Below, piece by piece: positions 1 through 5,194 of a stretch of DNA of 7,223 nt (its first letter is position 1; each line of letters begins with the position of its first letter). Source of the DNA: SpSt-398 sp033762195 (lineage in GTDB: Bacteria; Bacteroidota; Bacteroidia; Chitinophagales; Chitinophagaceae); the NCBI GenBank assembly GCA_033762195.1, contig JANRLV010000017.1, forward strand, positions 1 to 7,223, given 5' to 3'. Under the pieces are notes generated by a model. The model saw nothing but the letters and a program-made list of their open reading frames with translations, was not told where the DNA came from and ran no database searches. Made by a program: the position numbers and the translations under genes.

Positions 1-885
1 TGCCGTGCCGAAGGCCTGAAACTGAATTTCTATTATTCGCTGCTGGATTGGGGCCGGTCGGACTATGGCTTTGGCAAACCCATAGTAAATGGTCAACCTG
101 AGGGAGGTGACTGGGACAGTTATATCCGCTTTATGAAGGCGCAGCTAACTGAACTCCTGACCCAATATGGGGACATTGTGAGCAGTATCTGGTTTGATGG
201 GGATTGGGAAAGAAAGAATGCCGATTGGCGGTATGATGAGATCTATGGACATATTCACCAATTAAGACCCGATGTAATGATCGGTAATAACCATCATGAT
301 AACCTGAAACCCGGAGAGGATTACCAATTATTTGAAAAGGACCTGCCCGGTGGGAACTCCCATGGATGGGGAAGCGGATCGGTTAGCCAGGGGGTACCCC
401 TTGAAACCTGCGAGACCATCAATTATTCCTGGGGGTTCAACATCAATGATAAATCGTATAAGACGACGCATACCCTGGTTCATTATTTGGTTAAAGCCGC
501 CGGACAGAATGCCAATTTCCTGCTTAATGTAGGACCTCAACCGGATGGAAAGATCCAGACAGAATTTGTGGATACCTTAAAGAAACTGGGGGAATGGCTG
601 CAGGTTTATGGAGAGTCGATATATGGAACACGGGGCAATCCCGGAGGACTTGAGCCCTGGGGTGCCATTACACATAAAGGGAAGGAAAGTTTTGTGCATG
701 TACTTCAACCGGTGAAAGAATCTTTTATCCTCTGTCCAAATTATACAGGCAAGGTAACGGCGGTAAAAGTTTTTGAGAATGGAAAGCCCCTGCGTTGGAA
801 ACAACAGCCGGAAGGATTGTTTATTTACCTGGAAGGATTACCTGAAAATGACCTGGATCGTGTGATTCGGGTGGAAACGAAGTAG
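1..885 (+). CDS. GH29 alpha-L-fucosidase, C-terminal part (5' end outside window)
   Basis: The reading frame is open from base 1, so the gene is cut by the window edge; 294 residues are visible and the family is usually about 430-500, so roughly the first third is missing. GH29 enzymes remove alpha-L-fucose from glycans by a retaining mechanism. Visible family features are the barrel strand FYYSLLDW (visible residues 10-17) and WFDGDW, whose Asp (visible residue 66, codon 196-198) sits where the GH29 nucleophile is found. Further on are LETCETINYSWGF (about 134-146) and NFLLNVGPQPDGKI followed by GEWLQVYGESIYG, the conserved end of the catalytic barrel. The last ~80 residues look like the beta-sandwich tail. 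I cannot assign the acid/base Glu. The gene ends in tandem stops TAG-TAA (883-888). The signal peptide, if present, is outside the window. Its carbohydrate-gene neighbours, if any, must lie upstream, because nothing downstream is glycan related. Confidence 0.9.
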   Translation, partial: CRAEGLKLNFYYSLLDWGRSDYGFGKPIVNGQPEGGDWDSYIRFMKAQLTELLTQYGDIVSSIWFDGDWERKNADWRYDEIYGHIHQLRPDVMIGNNHHDNLKPGEDYQLFEKDLPGGNSHGWGSGSVSQGVPLETCETINYSWGFNINDKSYKTTHTLVHYLVKAAGQNANFLLNVGPQPDGKIQTEFVDTLKKLGEWLQVYGESIYGTRGNPGGLEPWGAITHKGKESFVHVLQPVKESFILCPNYTGKVTAVKVFENGKPLRWKQQPEGLFIYLEGLPENDLDRVIRVETK

Positions 886-890
886 TAAGT

Positions 891-996
891 CGTGAGGCGT
901 GAGAGGTGAGGCGTGAGACGTGAGTCGTGAGAGGTGAGACGTGAAACGTGAGAAGGAACATACTTACGTCTCACGCCTCACGTCTCACGATTCACG
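891..996. repeat. Heptamer tandem repeat with inverted copy (palindromic intergenic element A)
   Basis: Nine contiguous 7-bp units of the type CGTGAGA run from 891 to 953 without a base between them. After an 8-base spacer, five inverted units (TCTCACG type, the first one degenerate) run from 962 to 996. The units alternate: even units are almost invariantly CGTGAGA while odd ones vary at first or last base, so the true period is closer to 14 bp. The arms can pair in several registers, for example units 1-4 against the four right-hand units with 25 of 28 matches. The element fills the gap between two convergent genes and ends 4 bases from the stop codon of the minus-strand gene, so it could act as a bidirectional transcript-end structure, although no T-tract follows it. 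Confidence 0.9.
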
Positions 997-999
997 CCC

Positions 1000-1434
1000 T
1001 TAATGGTTCTCAAAATCAAACTTTTGCTGCTCCCGGTACGCCTGAAAAGCGACCGGATCGCCATAAGGTCCCAGATATTTGGCTGACCCAAAACCGAGGA
1101 TCGGCCAAAATACGATACCTAATAACAGAAGGCCAACAGTAAAGCCTTCATCTTTCCCAAAACTCTTCGACATCATATTGATCAACCATATCGCGAATAT
1201 GATGTTAATAAACGGGATCAGGCAGAACAAGGTCCAAACACCTGGCTTACCCGTAATTTTTGTCATAATGTAAATGTTGTAGATGGGAATGATCGCGGCC
1301 CATCCCGGCTGACCAGCTTTTACAAATACTTTCCATTGCGCCGCAATAAGAAAGACCATAAGCGCCAGCCAAAAAATGATGAGTCCGGTGGGAAACTGGT
1401 AATTGCTGTACCCGTAATCATTGTATTCATTCAT
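1000..1434 (-). CDS. DUF5684 multi-pass membrane protein
   Basis: This 144-residue protein has a short polar Tyr/Asn-rich N-terminus followed by hydrophobic stretches at about 17-37, 45-60, 66-86 and 98-115, consistent with three to four membrane segments. The signature WKVFVKAGQPGWAAIIPIYN (34-53), then GKPGVWTLFCLIPFINI and a late GFGSAKYLG (114-122), matches my recollection of DUF5684, a Bacteroidota-rich inner-membrane family of unknown function. Relatives are often mislabelled signal peptidase I because the same domain occurs at the N-terminus of some Bacteroidota LepB proteins. No Ser/Lys catalytic motif of LepB is present here. ATG at 1432-1434 is the only sensible start; no Shine-Dalgarno is seen. 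It is transcribed alone, divergent from phoH and convergent with the fucosidase gene. The function is unknown. Confidence 0.85.
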   Translation of the reverse strand: MNEYNDYGYSNYQFPTGLIIFWLALMVFLIAAQWKVFVKAGQPGWAAIIPIYNIYIMTKITGKPGVWTLFCLIPFINIIFAIWLINMMSKSFGKDEGFTVGLLLLGIVFWPILGFGSAKYLGPYGDPVAFQAYREQQKFDFENH

Positions 1435-1504
1435 AGTAGTTGGTTTGAATTAGAAATGTAGGAAAAAAATGAAAGAGAAGAAAATATTAATATTATAATA
1501 ATTC

Positions 1505-1522
1505 TATTCACAACTGTGAATA
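1505..1522. promoter_or_regulatory. Perfect dyad TATTCACA-AC-TGTGAATA, candidate operator
   Basis: Two exact 8-bp arms separated by 2 bases lie in the 165-base divergent region between the DUF5684 gene and phoH (1435-1599). The dyad is immediately followed by TATCTTTA (1525-1532), one base from the Bacteroidota -7 consensus TAnnTTTG on the phoH strand, so a dimeric protein bound here would overlap that promoter. No convincing -33 TTG is seen. On the minus strand TACATTTC (1453-1460) is an equally imperfect -7 for the DUF5684 gene. The rest of the region is AT-rich, including a 12-bp palindrome AATATTAATATT at 1483-1494. The promoter boxes are weak guesses; the dyad itself is directly visible. 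Confidence 0.45.
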
Positions 1523-1599
1523 ATTATCTTTAGGAAGTCCAAGTTTTTATTGCGTATTTTTAAGTGACAAGTGAATTTGACCATTAAAACTGAAGCGCA

Positions 1600-2565
1600 T
1601 TGACAGACACGATCATCAACCTCGAAACCGTAAACCCTATTGAGTTCTTCGGTGTAAACAACGGCAAGCTAGACATCCTTAAAAAGAAATTTCCCTTACT
1701 CAAGATCCTATCGCGGGGTACCCAACTGAAGCTGAGCGGACAGCCAGAGCAGGTGGAGTCTGCCCGGGAAAAGATCGTGCTCATCGTGCAGTACCTGGAA
1801 CGGAACGGGCACATGAGCGAGAACTATTTTGAACAGATCCTCGGTGGAGATGATGCAGAGACCGTGGATCATTTTGTCGATCGAAACCCCAATGATGTGT
1901 TGGTGTTTGGGCCAAATGGTAAAACCGTCAGGGCCCGCACAGCCAATCAGAAAAAACTTGTTCAACAAGCCGAGAAGAATGATATTGTATTTGCGATCGG
2001 TCCTGCCGGTACAGGTAAAACCTATACGGCTGTGGCCCTTGCTGTACGGGCGTTGAAGAATAAGGTGGTAAAAAAGATCATCCTTACCCGCCCTGCGGTA
2101 GAGGCTGGTGAAAGCCTCGGTTTTCTTCCTGGCGACCTCAAGGAAAAGATCGATCCTTACCTGAGGCCTTTATACGATGCGCTGGACGATATGATCCCGG
2201 CCGACAAGCTTGGCTATTATATGACCACCCGCACCATCGAGATCGCGCCGTTGGCCTATATGCGTGGCCGTACGCTCGATAATGCCTTTATCATCCTGGA
2301 TGAGGCTCAGAATGCCACCGATCTGCAGTTAAAGATGTTTCTTACCCGGATCGGGGCCAATGCCAAAGCCATCATCACCGGGGATATGACACAGGTGGAC
2401 CTGCCACGAAACCAGAAGAGTGGTTTGCAAACCGCCGTACGCATTCTCCAAAATATTGATGGAATTGCCCATATTGAACTGGATGAAGATGATGTGGTAC
2501 GTCACAGGCTGGTGAAACAGATCCTGCGGGCGTATGACAGGGAGAGAAAGGAGGAAGGACAATAG
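1600..2565 (+). CDS. phoH: PhoH-like P-loop ATPase, TTG start
   Basis: This 321-residue cytoplasmic protein has the usual PhoH size. The N-terminal ~120 residues carry the KH-like portion (NPIEFFGVNNGKLDILKKK near 12-30, then a second alpha/beta unit). The ATPase core follows: Walker A GPAGTGKT (134-141, Lys140), TRPAVEAGESLGFLPGD after it, Walker B FIILDEAQ (230-237, Asp234-Glu235), and ITGDMTQVDLP (259-269). PhoH proteins are ATPases related to superfamily 1 helicases, linked to phosphate starvation in E. coli and suspected to act in RNA metabolism; the exact substrate is unsettled. The start must be TTG at 1600: an in-frame stop lies at 1591-1593, and the next ATG would be residue 71 and remove the N-terminal domain. 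It appears to be a single-gene unit, preceded by a dyad and followed by a palindrome; the common ybeY partner is absent. Confidence 0.95.
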   Translation: MTDTIINLETVNPIEFFGVNNGKLDILKKKFPLLKILSRGTQLKLSGQPEQVESAREKIVLIVQYLERNGHMSENYFEQILGGDDAETVDHFVDRNPNDVLVFGPNGKTVRARTANQKKLVQQAEKNDIVFAIGPAGTGKTYTAVALAVRALKNKVVKKIILTRPAVEAGESLGFLPGDLKEKIDPYLRPLYDALDDMIPADKLGYYMTTRTIEIAPLAYMRGRTLDNAFIILDEAQNATDLQLKMFLTRIGANAKAIITGDMTQVDLPRNQKSGLQTAVRILQNIDGIAHIELDEDDVVRHRLVKQILRAYDRERKEEGQ

Positions 2566-2567
2566 CT

Positions 2568-2638
2568 ATTTTCTCACGGAATGCACAGAAGGCACGGAAA
2601 TTCAATTTCTGTGCCTTTTGTGTTTTCTGTGAGAAAAT
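2568..2638 (+). repeat. 71-bp near-perfect palindrome (intergenic element B)
   Basis: Arms 2568-2602 and 2604-2638 are symmetric about C2603. Of 35 arm positions only five are not Watson-Crick; four of these (2578, 2583, 2588, 2596) become G-U pairs in a plus-strand RNA and one (2582/2624) is a T-T mismatch. Within each arm a 9-10 bp CACAGAAGG-type motif is repeated. The element begins 3 bases after the phoH stop and ends 21 bases before the lipoprotein ATG, so it fills almost all of the intergenic space. It could form a very stable hairpin at the 3' end of phoH mRNA or the 5' leader of the next operon. It has no U-tract, so it is not a classical intrinsic terminator. Confidence 0.9.
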
Positions 2639-2659
2639 ATTCATTCGTAAATTGCCGAT

Positions 2660-3121
2660 ATGAAAAAACTCCTTCCTATTCTGCTATTCCTGGCTACTGC
2701 TTGTAATAGCGAAGATAAAAAGGCTGTAACTGAGGCCCCCGAAGACGACCTCGATGCCGCACGCACTTTTATTCGTGCCAACCTGGATGGACGCATCGAA
2801 GATGCCCGCAAGCTTCTGCTGGAGGATTCAGTCAACCTCCAATACTTCAATGTATTTGAAAGGAACTATGAGAAAATGGATCCGGAATCCAAACGGATGT
2901 ACCGGGAGTCTTCCATCAATATCCACAAACACCGGATGGAAAATGATTCCACCGGCATTCTCATATTCTCCAATTCATACCGAAATGACCATGATACCCT
3001 GCGTATTCAACGGATCGCCGGAGCCTGGAAGGTAGACCTGAAATATCTTTTTGAACATCCGGCGGATACGGTCAAACCAGCCGTTCCCGTTATGCCCTCA
3101 TCTGATACCACACAGAAATGA
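2660..3121 (+). CDS. Small lipoprotein, DUF4878/NTF2-like
   Basis: This 153-residue protein has a lipoprotein signal peptide: MKK, a hydrophobic run, then LATAC with the acylated Cys at 15. The mature N-terminus (NSEDKK) has acidic residues just after Cys, somewhat like surface-export signals described for Bacteroidota lipoproteins, so outer-membrane or surface location is possible but not shown. Residues about 28-131 look like a small DUF4878/NTF2-like fold: an early helix (DDLDAARTFIRANLDGRIED), a central helical part, and closing strands with GAWKVDLKYLF (Trp123). The last ~22 residues are a Pro/Thr/Ser-rich, probably disordered tail. It is the first gene of a four-gene operon, and its TGA overlaps the crcB ATG as ATGA (3118-3121). 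No enzyme motif is visible and the role is unknown; assignment to DUF4878 rests on general shape. Confidence 0.8.
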   Translation: MKKLLPILLFLATACNSEDKKAVTEAPEDDLDAARTFIRANLDGRIEDARKLLLEDSVNLQYFNVFERNYEKMDPESKRMYRESSINIHKHRMENDSTGILIFSNSYRNDHDTLRIQRIAGAWKVDLKYLFEHPADTVKPAVPVMPSSDTTQK

Positions 3122-3489
3122 TCAGGAATATCCTTTTGGTCGCTTCAGGCGGGGCATTGGGCAGCGTAAGCCGATACCTGCTTAGCCGGTGGATCCAGTT
3201 GTCACAACCAGGACCCTTCCCGCTTGGTACTTTGGCGGTCAACCTGACGGGCAGCCTCCTGATCGGAATATTGTTTGGCTATCTTTCAAAGACGGAGACC
3301 GGATCGGAGGATTTGCGCTTACTGATGATGACGGGCTTTTGCGGAGGCTTTACCACCTTCTCTGCACTAACCCTGGAAAGCCTTCACCTGATCAGGGATA
3401 ATAAAACAGGACTATTCTTTTTGTATATTTCAGTCAGCCTGCTGTTGGGCATAGCCGCCACCTATGCAGGATGGCGAATAATCAAATAA
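3118..3489 (+). CDS. crcB: Fluoride ion exporter CrcB/Fluc
   Basis: At 123 residues with four hydrophobic segments, it has the standard size of the Fluc/CrcB family, which forms dual-topology homodimers in the inner membrane that let fluoride leave the cell. Hallmarks present are GGALGSVSRY (11-20), PLGTLAVNLTGSLLIG (35-50) with pore Asn42, and GFCGGFTTFS (73-82). Phe78 and Phe81 are spaced as the pore phenylalanines of characterised Fluc channels, and Gly77/Thr80 occupy the central Na+ site positions. The start is fixed by the ATGA overlap with the preceding lipoprotein gene, which implies translational coupling, and ppa begins 4 bases after its stop. A single copy is seen, as expected for a homodimeric type. 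I saw no fluoride riboswitch-like sequence in the short leader of the operon. Confidence 0.96.
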   Translation: MIRNILLVASGGALGSVSRYLLSRWIQLSQPGPFPLGTLAVNLTGSLLIGILFGYLSKTETGSEDLRLLMMTGFCGGFTTFSALTLESLHLIRDNKTGLFFLYISVSLLLGIAATYAGWRIIK

Positions 3490-3493
3490 ACAC

Positions 3494-4036
3494 ATGATCA
3501 CTGTAAACCACCCCTGGCATGGCGTCCATTTTGGAGATGGAGCCCCCCGTATCGTCAATGCGATCATCGAGATCCCCGAAGGATCACGTACCAAGTACGA
3601 GATCGATAAGGGTACCGGTTTGCTCAAACTGGACCGGGTCATCTATTCCTCTTTTCATTACCCGGTGAATTATGGGTTTATCCCTCAAACTCTTGGTCAG
3701 GATAATGATCCGCTCGACATACTCGTCATCTGCTCCCAGGCCATTCAACCGCTTTGTCTGGTGGAAGCAGCCGTGATCGGCAATATGCAAATGATCGACA
3801 CAGGGAAAAAAGATGATAAGATCATCGCGGTAGCACTCAATGATCCCTCTGTCAATCATTACAAGAATATTGAAGAACTCCCGCAGCATTTTCTGGTAGA
3901 ACTCAAGAATTATTTTGAACAATACAAGGTCCTGGAGAATAAAAAAGTAGAGATCGATAATTTCCAGGATAAAGCCGAAGCACTGAAGATCATCCAGGAA
4001 GCGATTGAATTTTACAAGCAGAACTACCGTAAATGA
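3494..4036 (+). CDS. ppa: Inorganic pyrophosphatase, family I
   Basis: It hydrolyses cytoplasmic pyrophosphate to two phosphates, driving biosynthetic reactions forward. The 180-residue length matches bacterial family I enzymes (E. coli 176). Active-site residues can be lined up with the E. coli enzyme: Glu26 in EIP, Lys34 in KYEID, Arg48 in LDRV, Tyr60 in NYGFI. The metal-binding DNDPLD motif has Asp70, Asp72 and Asp75; Asp102, Asp107 and Lys109 lie in the DTGKKDDK segment. No catalytic residue is missing. ATG 3494 follows the crcB stop by 4 bases, and the stop overlaps the next gene as ATGA (4033-4036), so the gene is embedded in an operon. Placement directly behind a fluoride exporter is notable because fluoride inhibits this enzyme class. 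Confidence 0.97.
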   Translation: MITVNHPWHGVHFGDGAPRIVNAIIEIPEGSRTKYEIDKGTGLLKLDRVIYSSFHYPVNYGFIPQTLGQDNDPLDILVICSQAIQPLCLVEAAVIGNMQMIDTGKKDDKIIAVALNDPSVNHYKNIEELPQHFLVELKNYFEQYKVLENKKVEIDNFQDKAEALKIIQEAIEFYKQNYRK

Positions 4037-4461
4037 AAAAAACTATGACCACGGAAATGATTCTCCTCGTGCTCGTGCTGGGCCTCGTAGCCGGGGTCGC
4101 GAGCGGATTGGTAGGCATTGGTGGCGGTATCGTACTGGTACCTGCCCTGGTCTATTTTTTAAATTATACGCAACATCAGGCACAGGGTACCTCACTGGGG
4201 GTACTCACCTTCCCGGTGGTGATATTGGGTTTTCTGTATTACTATCAGGAATGTAAAAAAAACGGAGTCCCTATAGATTTCCGGGTGATCGGGTTATTGG
4301 CTGCCGGTTTTGTGATCGGGGGGCTGATCGGGAGTAAGATCGCCTTGCGGATCGATACAGTTATGTTAAAAAAAGTGTTTGCCGTTGTACTGCTTTATTC
4401 GGCCTTTAAGTTGTTGGGCTGGGATCAATGGTTATTCCGGTCAGTAAAACAACTATTCTAA
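4033..4461 (+). CDS. Half-length TauE/SafE family permease
   Basis: This 142-residue membrane protein has about four hydrophobic segments (roughly 9-26, 30-44, 55-71 and 85-128, the last probably two helices). The family signature GLVAGVASGLVGIGGGIVLV (17-36) is followed by QAQGTSLGVL (49-58) and a second Gly-rich stretch GFVIGGLIGSKIA (92-104). Full TauE/SafE proteins are about 250 residues with two such repeats; this one has a single repeat, so it would need to dimerise. There is no sign of truncation: the gene has a clean start coupled to ppa by ATGA and a natural TAA. Family members are anion or organosulfonate exporters; the substrate here cannot be read from sequence. As last gene of the lipoprotein-crcB-ppa operon it may also export an anion, which is inference only. 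Confidence 0.88.
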   Translation: MKKTMTTEMILLVLVLGLVAGVASGLVGIGGGIVLVPALVYFLNYTQHQAQGTSLGVLTFPVVILGFLYYYQECKKNGVPIDFRVIGLLAAGFVIGGLIGSKIALRIDTVMLKKVFAVVLLYSAFKLLGWDQWLFRSVKQLF

Positions 4462-4496
4462 TATGGAATTTCACAAACGCTGCGTCTAAATTATAG

Positions 4497-4608
4497 CCTT
4501 TGTGTCCTTCGTATCTCCTTCGTGTCCTTTGTGACCTCCTACGCAGAACGATCGTAGAGGACACAAAGGACACAAAGGACACAAAGAAGGCACGAAGGAC
4601 ACAAAGGG
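4497..4608. repeat. Large palindrome of CACAAAGGA-type 9-mers (intergenic element C)
   Basis: The left arm (4497-4543) and right arm (4553-4607) are imperfect inverted copies. The outermost 16 bp (4497-4512 against 4592-4607) match exactly, and the inner stem CTACG/CGTAG closes a 9-base loop (4544-4552). The right arm contains direct repeats of AGGACACAA at 9-bp period (from 4558), then AAGAAGGCACG, then AAGGACACAAAGG. The left arm has fewer units, so the stem would have bulges. It lies 35 bases after the stop of the TauE-like gene and 13 bases before the TTG start of the sigma gene, so the sigma transcript either starts inside or just before the element or runs through it. Motif style resembles element B (CACAGAAGG) and looks like one dispersed repeat family. 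Confidence 0.9.
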
Positions 4609-4621
4609 AAAATGAGAGGAC

Positions 4622-5185
4622 TTGAAGCCCCACAACTACGACCATATACCCGATTCGGAACTGCTCATGCGATTCTCCACCAGCCAGGACAATAAATGGC
4701 TGGGGATATTATTGGAGCGGTACACCCTTCTCCTTTTCGGGGTATGCATGAAATACCTGAAAAATGAAGAGGAGGCCCGCGACAGTGTGCAACAGGTATT
4801 TCTCAAAGCCATTACCGAATTGCAGAAGTACAAGGTGGAGTATTTCAAAAGCTGGATCTATATGGTGGCCAAGAACCACTGCCTGATGAAATTACGTGAC
4901 CGGCAGGGCAAGATCCCGGCTGAACTGGAAGATAAACATCCCGCGGAGGAAACGGACAGAAACCTGCTTGTAGAGACCGACAAGAACCTTGAACGGATGG
5001 CCGAAGCGCTTGAGGAGCTGAACAAAGAGCAAAAACAATGTATAACTTTGTTTTACCTCGAAAAAAAATCCTACCAGCAGGTAGCCGGTGAAACTGGTTT
5101 TTCCCTGATGCAGGTAAAGAGCTATATTCAAAATGGCAAACGCAACCTGAAAATCATCATGGAGAAGAAAGCCACCGACCGATAA
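4622..5185 (+). CDS. ECF-type RNA polymerase sigma factor, TTG start
   Basis: This is a 187-residue group 4 sigma-70 protein. Region 2 spans about 10-95: DSELLMRF near the start, the helix EEARDSVQQVFLKAI (50-64) for core RNA polymerase contact, and YFKSWIYMVAKNHCLMKLRD (74-93) for -10 recognition. After an acidic linker (about 98-122), region 4 spans about 126-181 with LNKEQKQCITLFYLEKKSYQ and the helix-turn-helix QQVAGETGFSLMQVKSYIQN (152-171) for the -35-like element. The start is TTG at 4622: an in-frame stop lies at 4613-4615, and the first ATG (residue 16, 4667) would delete the conserved DSELL segment. GAGAGGA just upstream is close to the start and may serve as a weak ribosome site. 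The next gene, 9 bases downstream, is a candidate regulator of this factor. No Shine-Dalgarno at usual spacing is seen. Confidence 0.92.
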   Translation: MKPHNYDHIPDSELLMRFSTSQDNKWLGILLERYTLLLFGVCMKYLKNEEEARDSVQQVFLKAITELQKYKVEYFKSWIYMVAKNHCLMKLRDRQGKIPAELEDKHPAEETDRNLLVETDKNLERMAEALEELNKEQKQCITLFYLEKKSYQQVAGETGFSLMQVKSYIQNGKRNLKIIMEKKATDR

Positions 5186-5194
5186 GCAAGAAAG

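Noticed and set aside
891..996. CRISPR-like array
   Set aside because: Units are 7 bp and contiguous with no unique spacers, and the array has an inverted copy; no cas gene is nearby.
948..1142. 64-residue plus-strand open frame starting in element A
   Set aside because: It begins in the repeat and continues antisense to the DUF5684 gene, with no recognisable protein features.
1000..1434. Signal peptidase I
   Set aside because: DUF5684 proteins often receive this label, but no catalytic Ser/Lys boxes or periplasmic domain is present in 144 residues.
1505..1522. CRP/FNR binding site
   Set aside because: The half-sites are in the opposite orientation (TTCACA..TGTGAA, not TGTGA..TCACA) and the spacing is wrong.
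2568..2638. Insertion sequence or transposon end
   Set aside because: The palindrome has no transposase frame, no flanking target duplication that I can see, and internal short-period repeats atypical of IS termini.
2375..2644. 89-residue minus-strand open frame starting in element B
   Set aside because: It reads the palindrome and then runs antisense through phoH; such frames appear wherever these repeats occur and have no support as a gene.
2566..2659. Fluoride riboswitch ahead of the crcB operon
   Set aside because: I looked for the conserved pseudoknot-type crcB motif and did not see it; the space is almost fully taken by palindrome B. A covariance-model search would be the decisive test.
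4406..4645. 79-residue minus-strand open frame with a Phe-Val-Ser repeat pattern
   Set aside because: It is translation of the element C repeat and of the antisense of the TauE-like gene end; the periodic peptide reflects 9-bp DNA units, with no domain or start signal.
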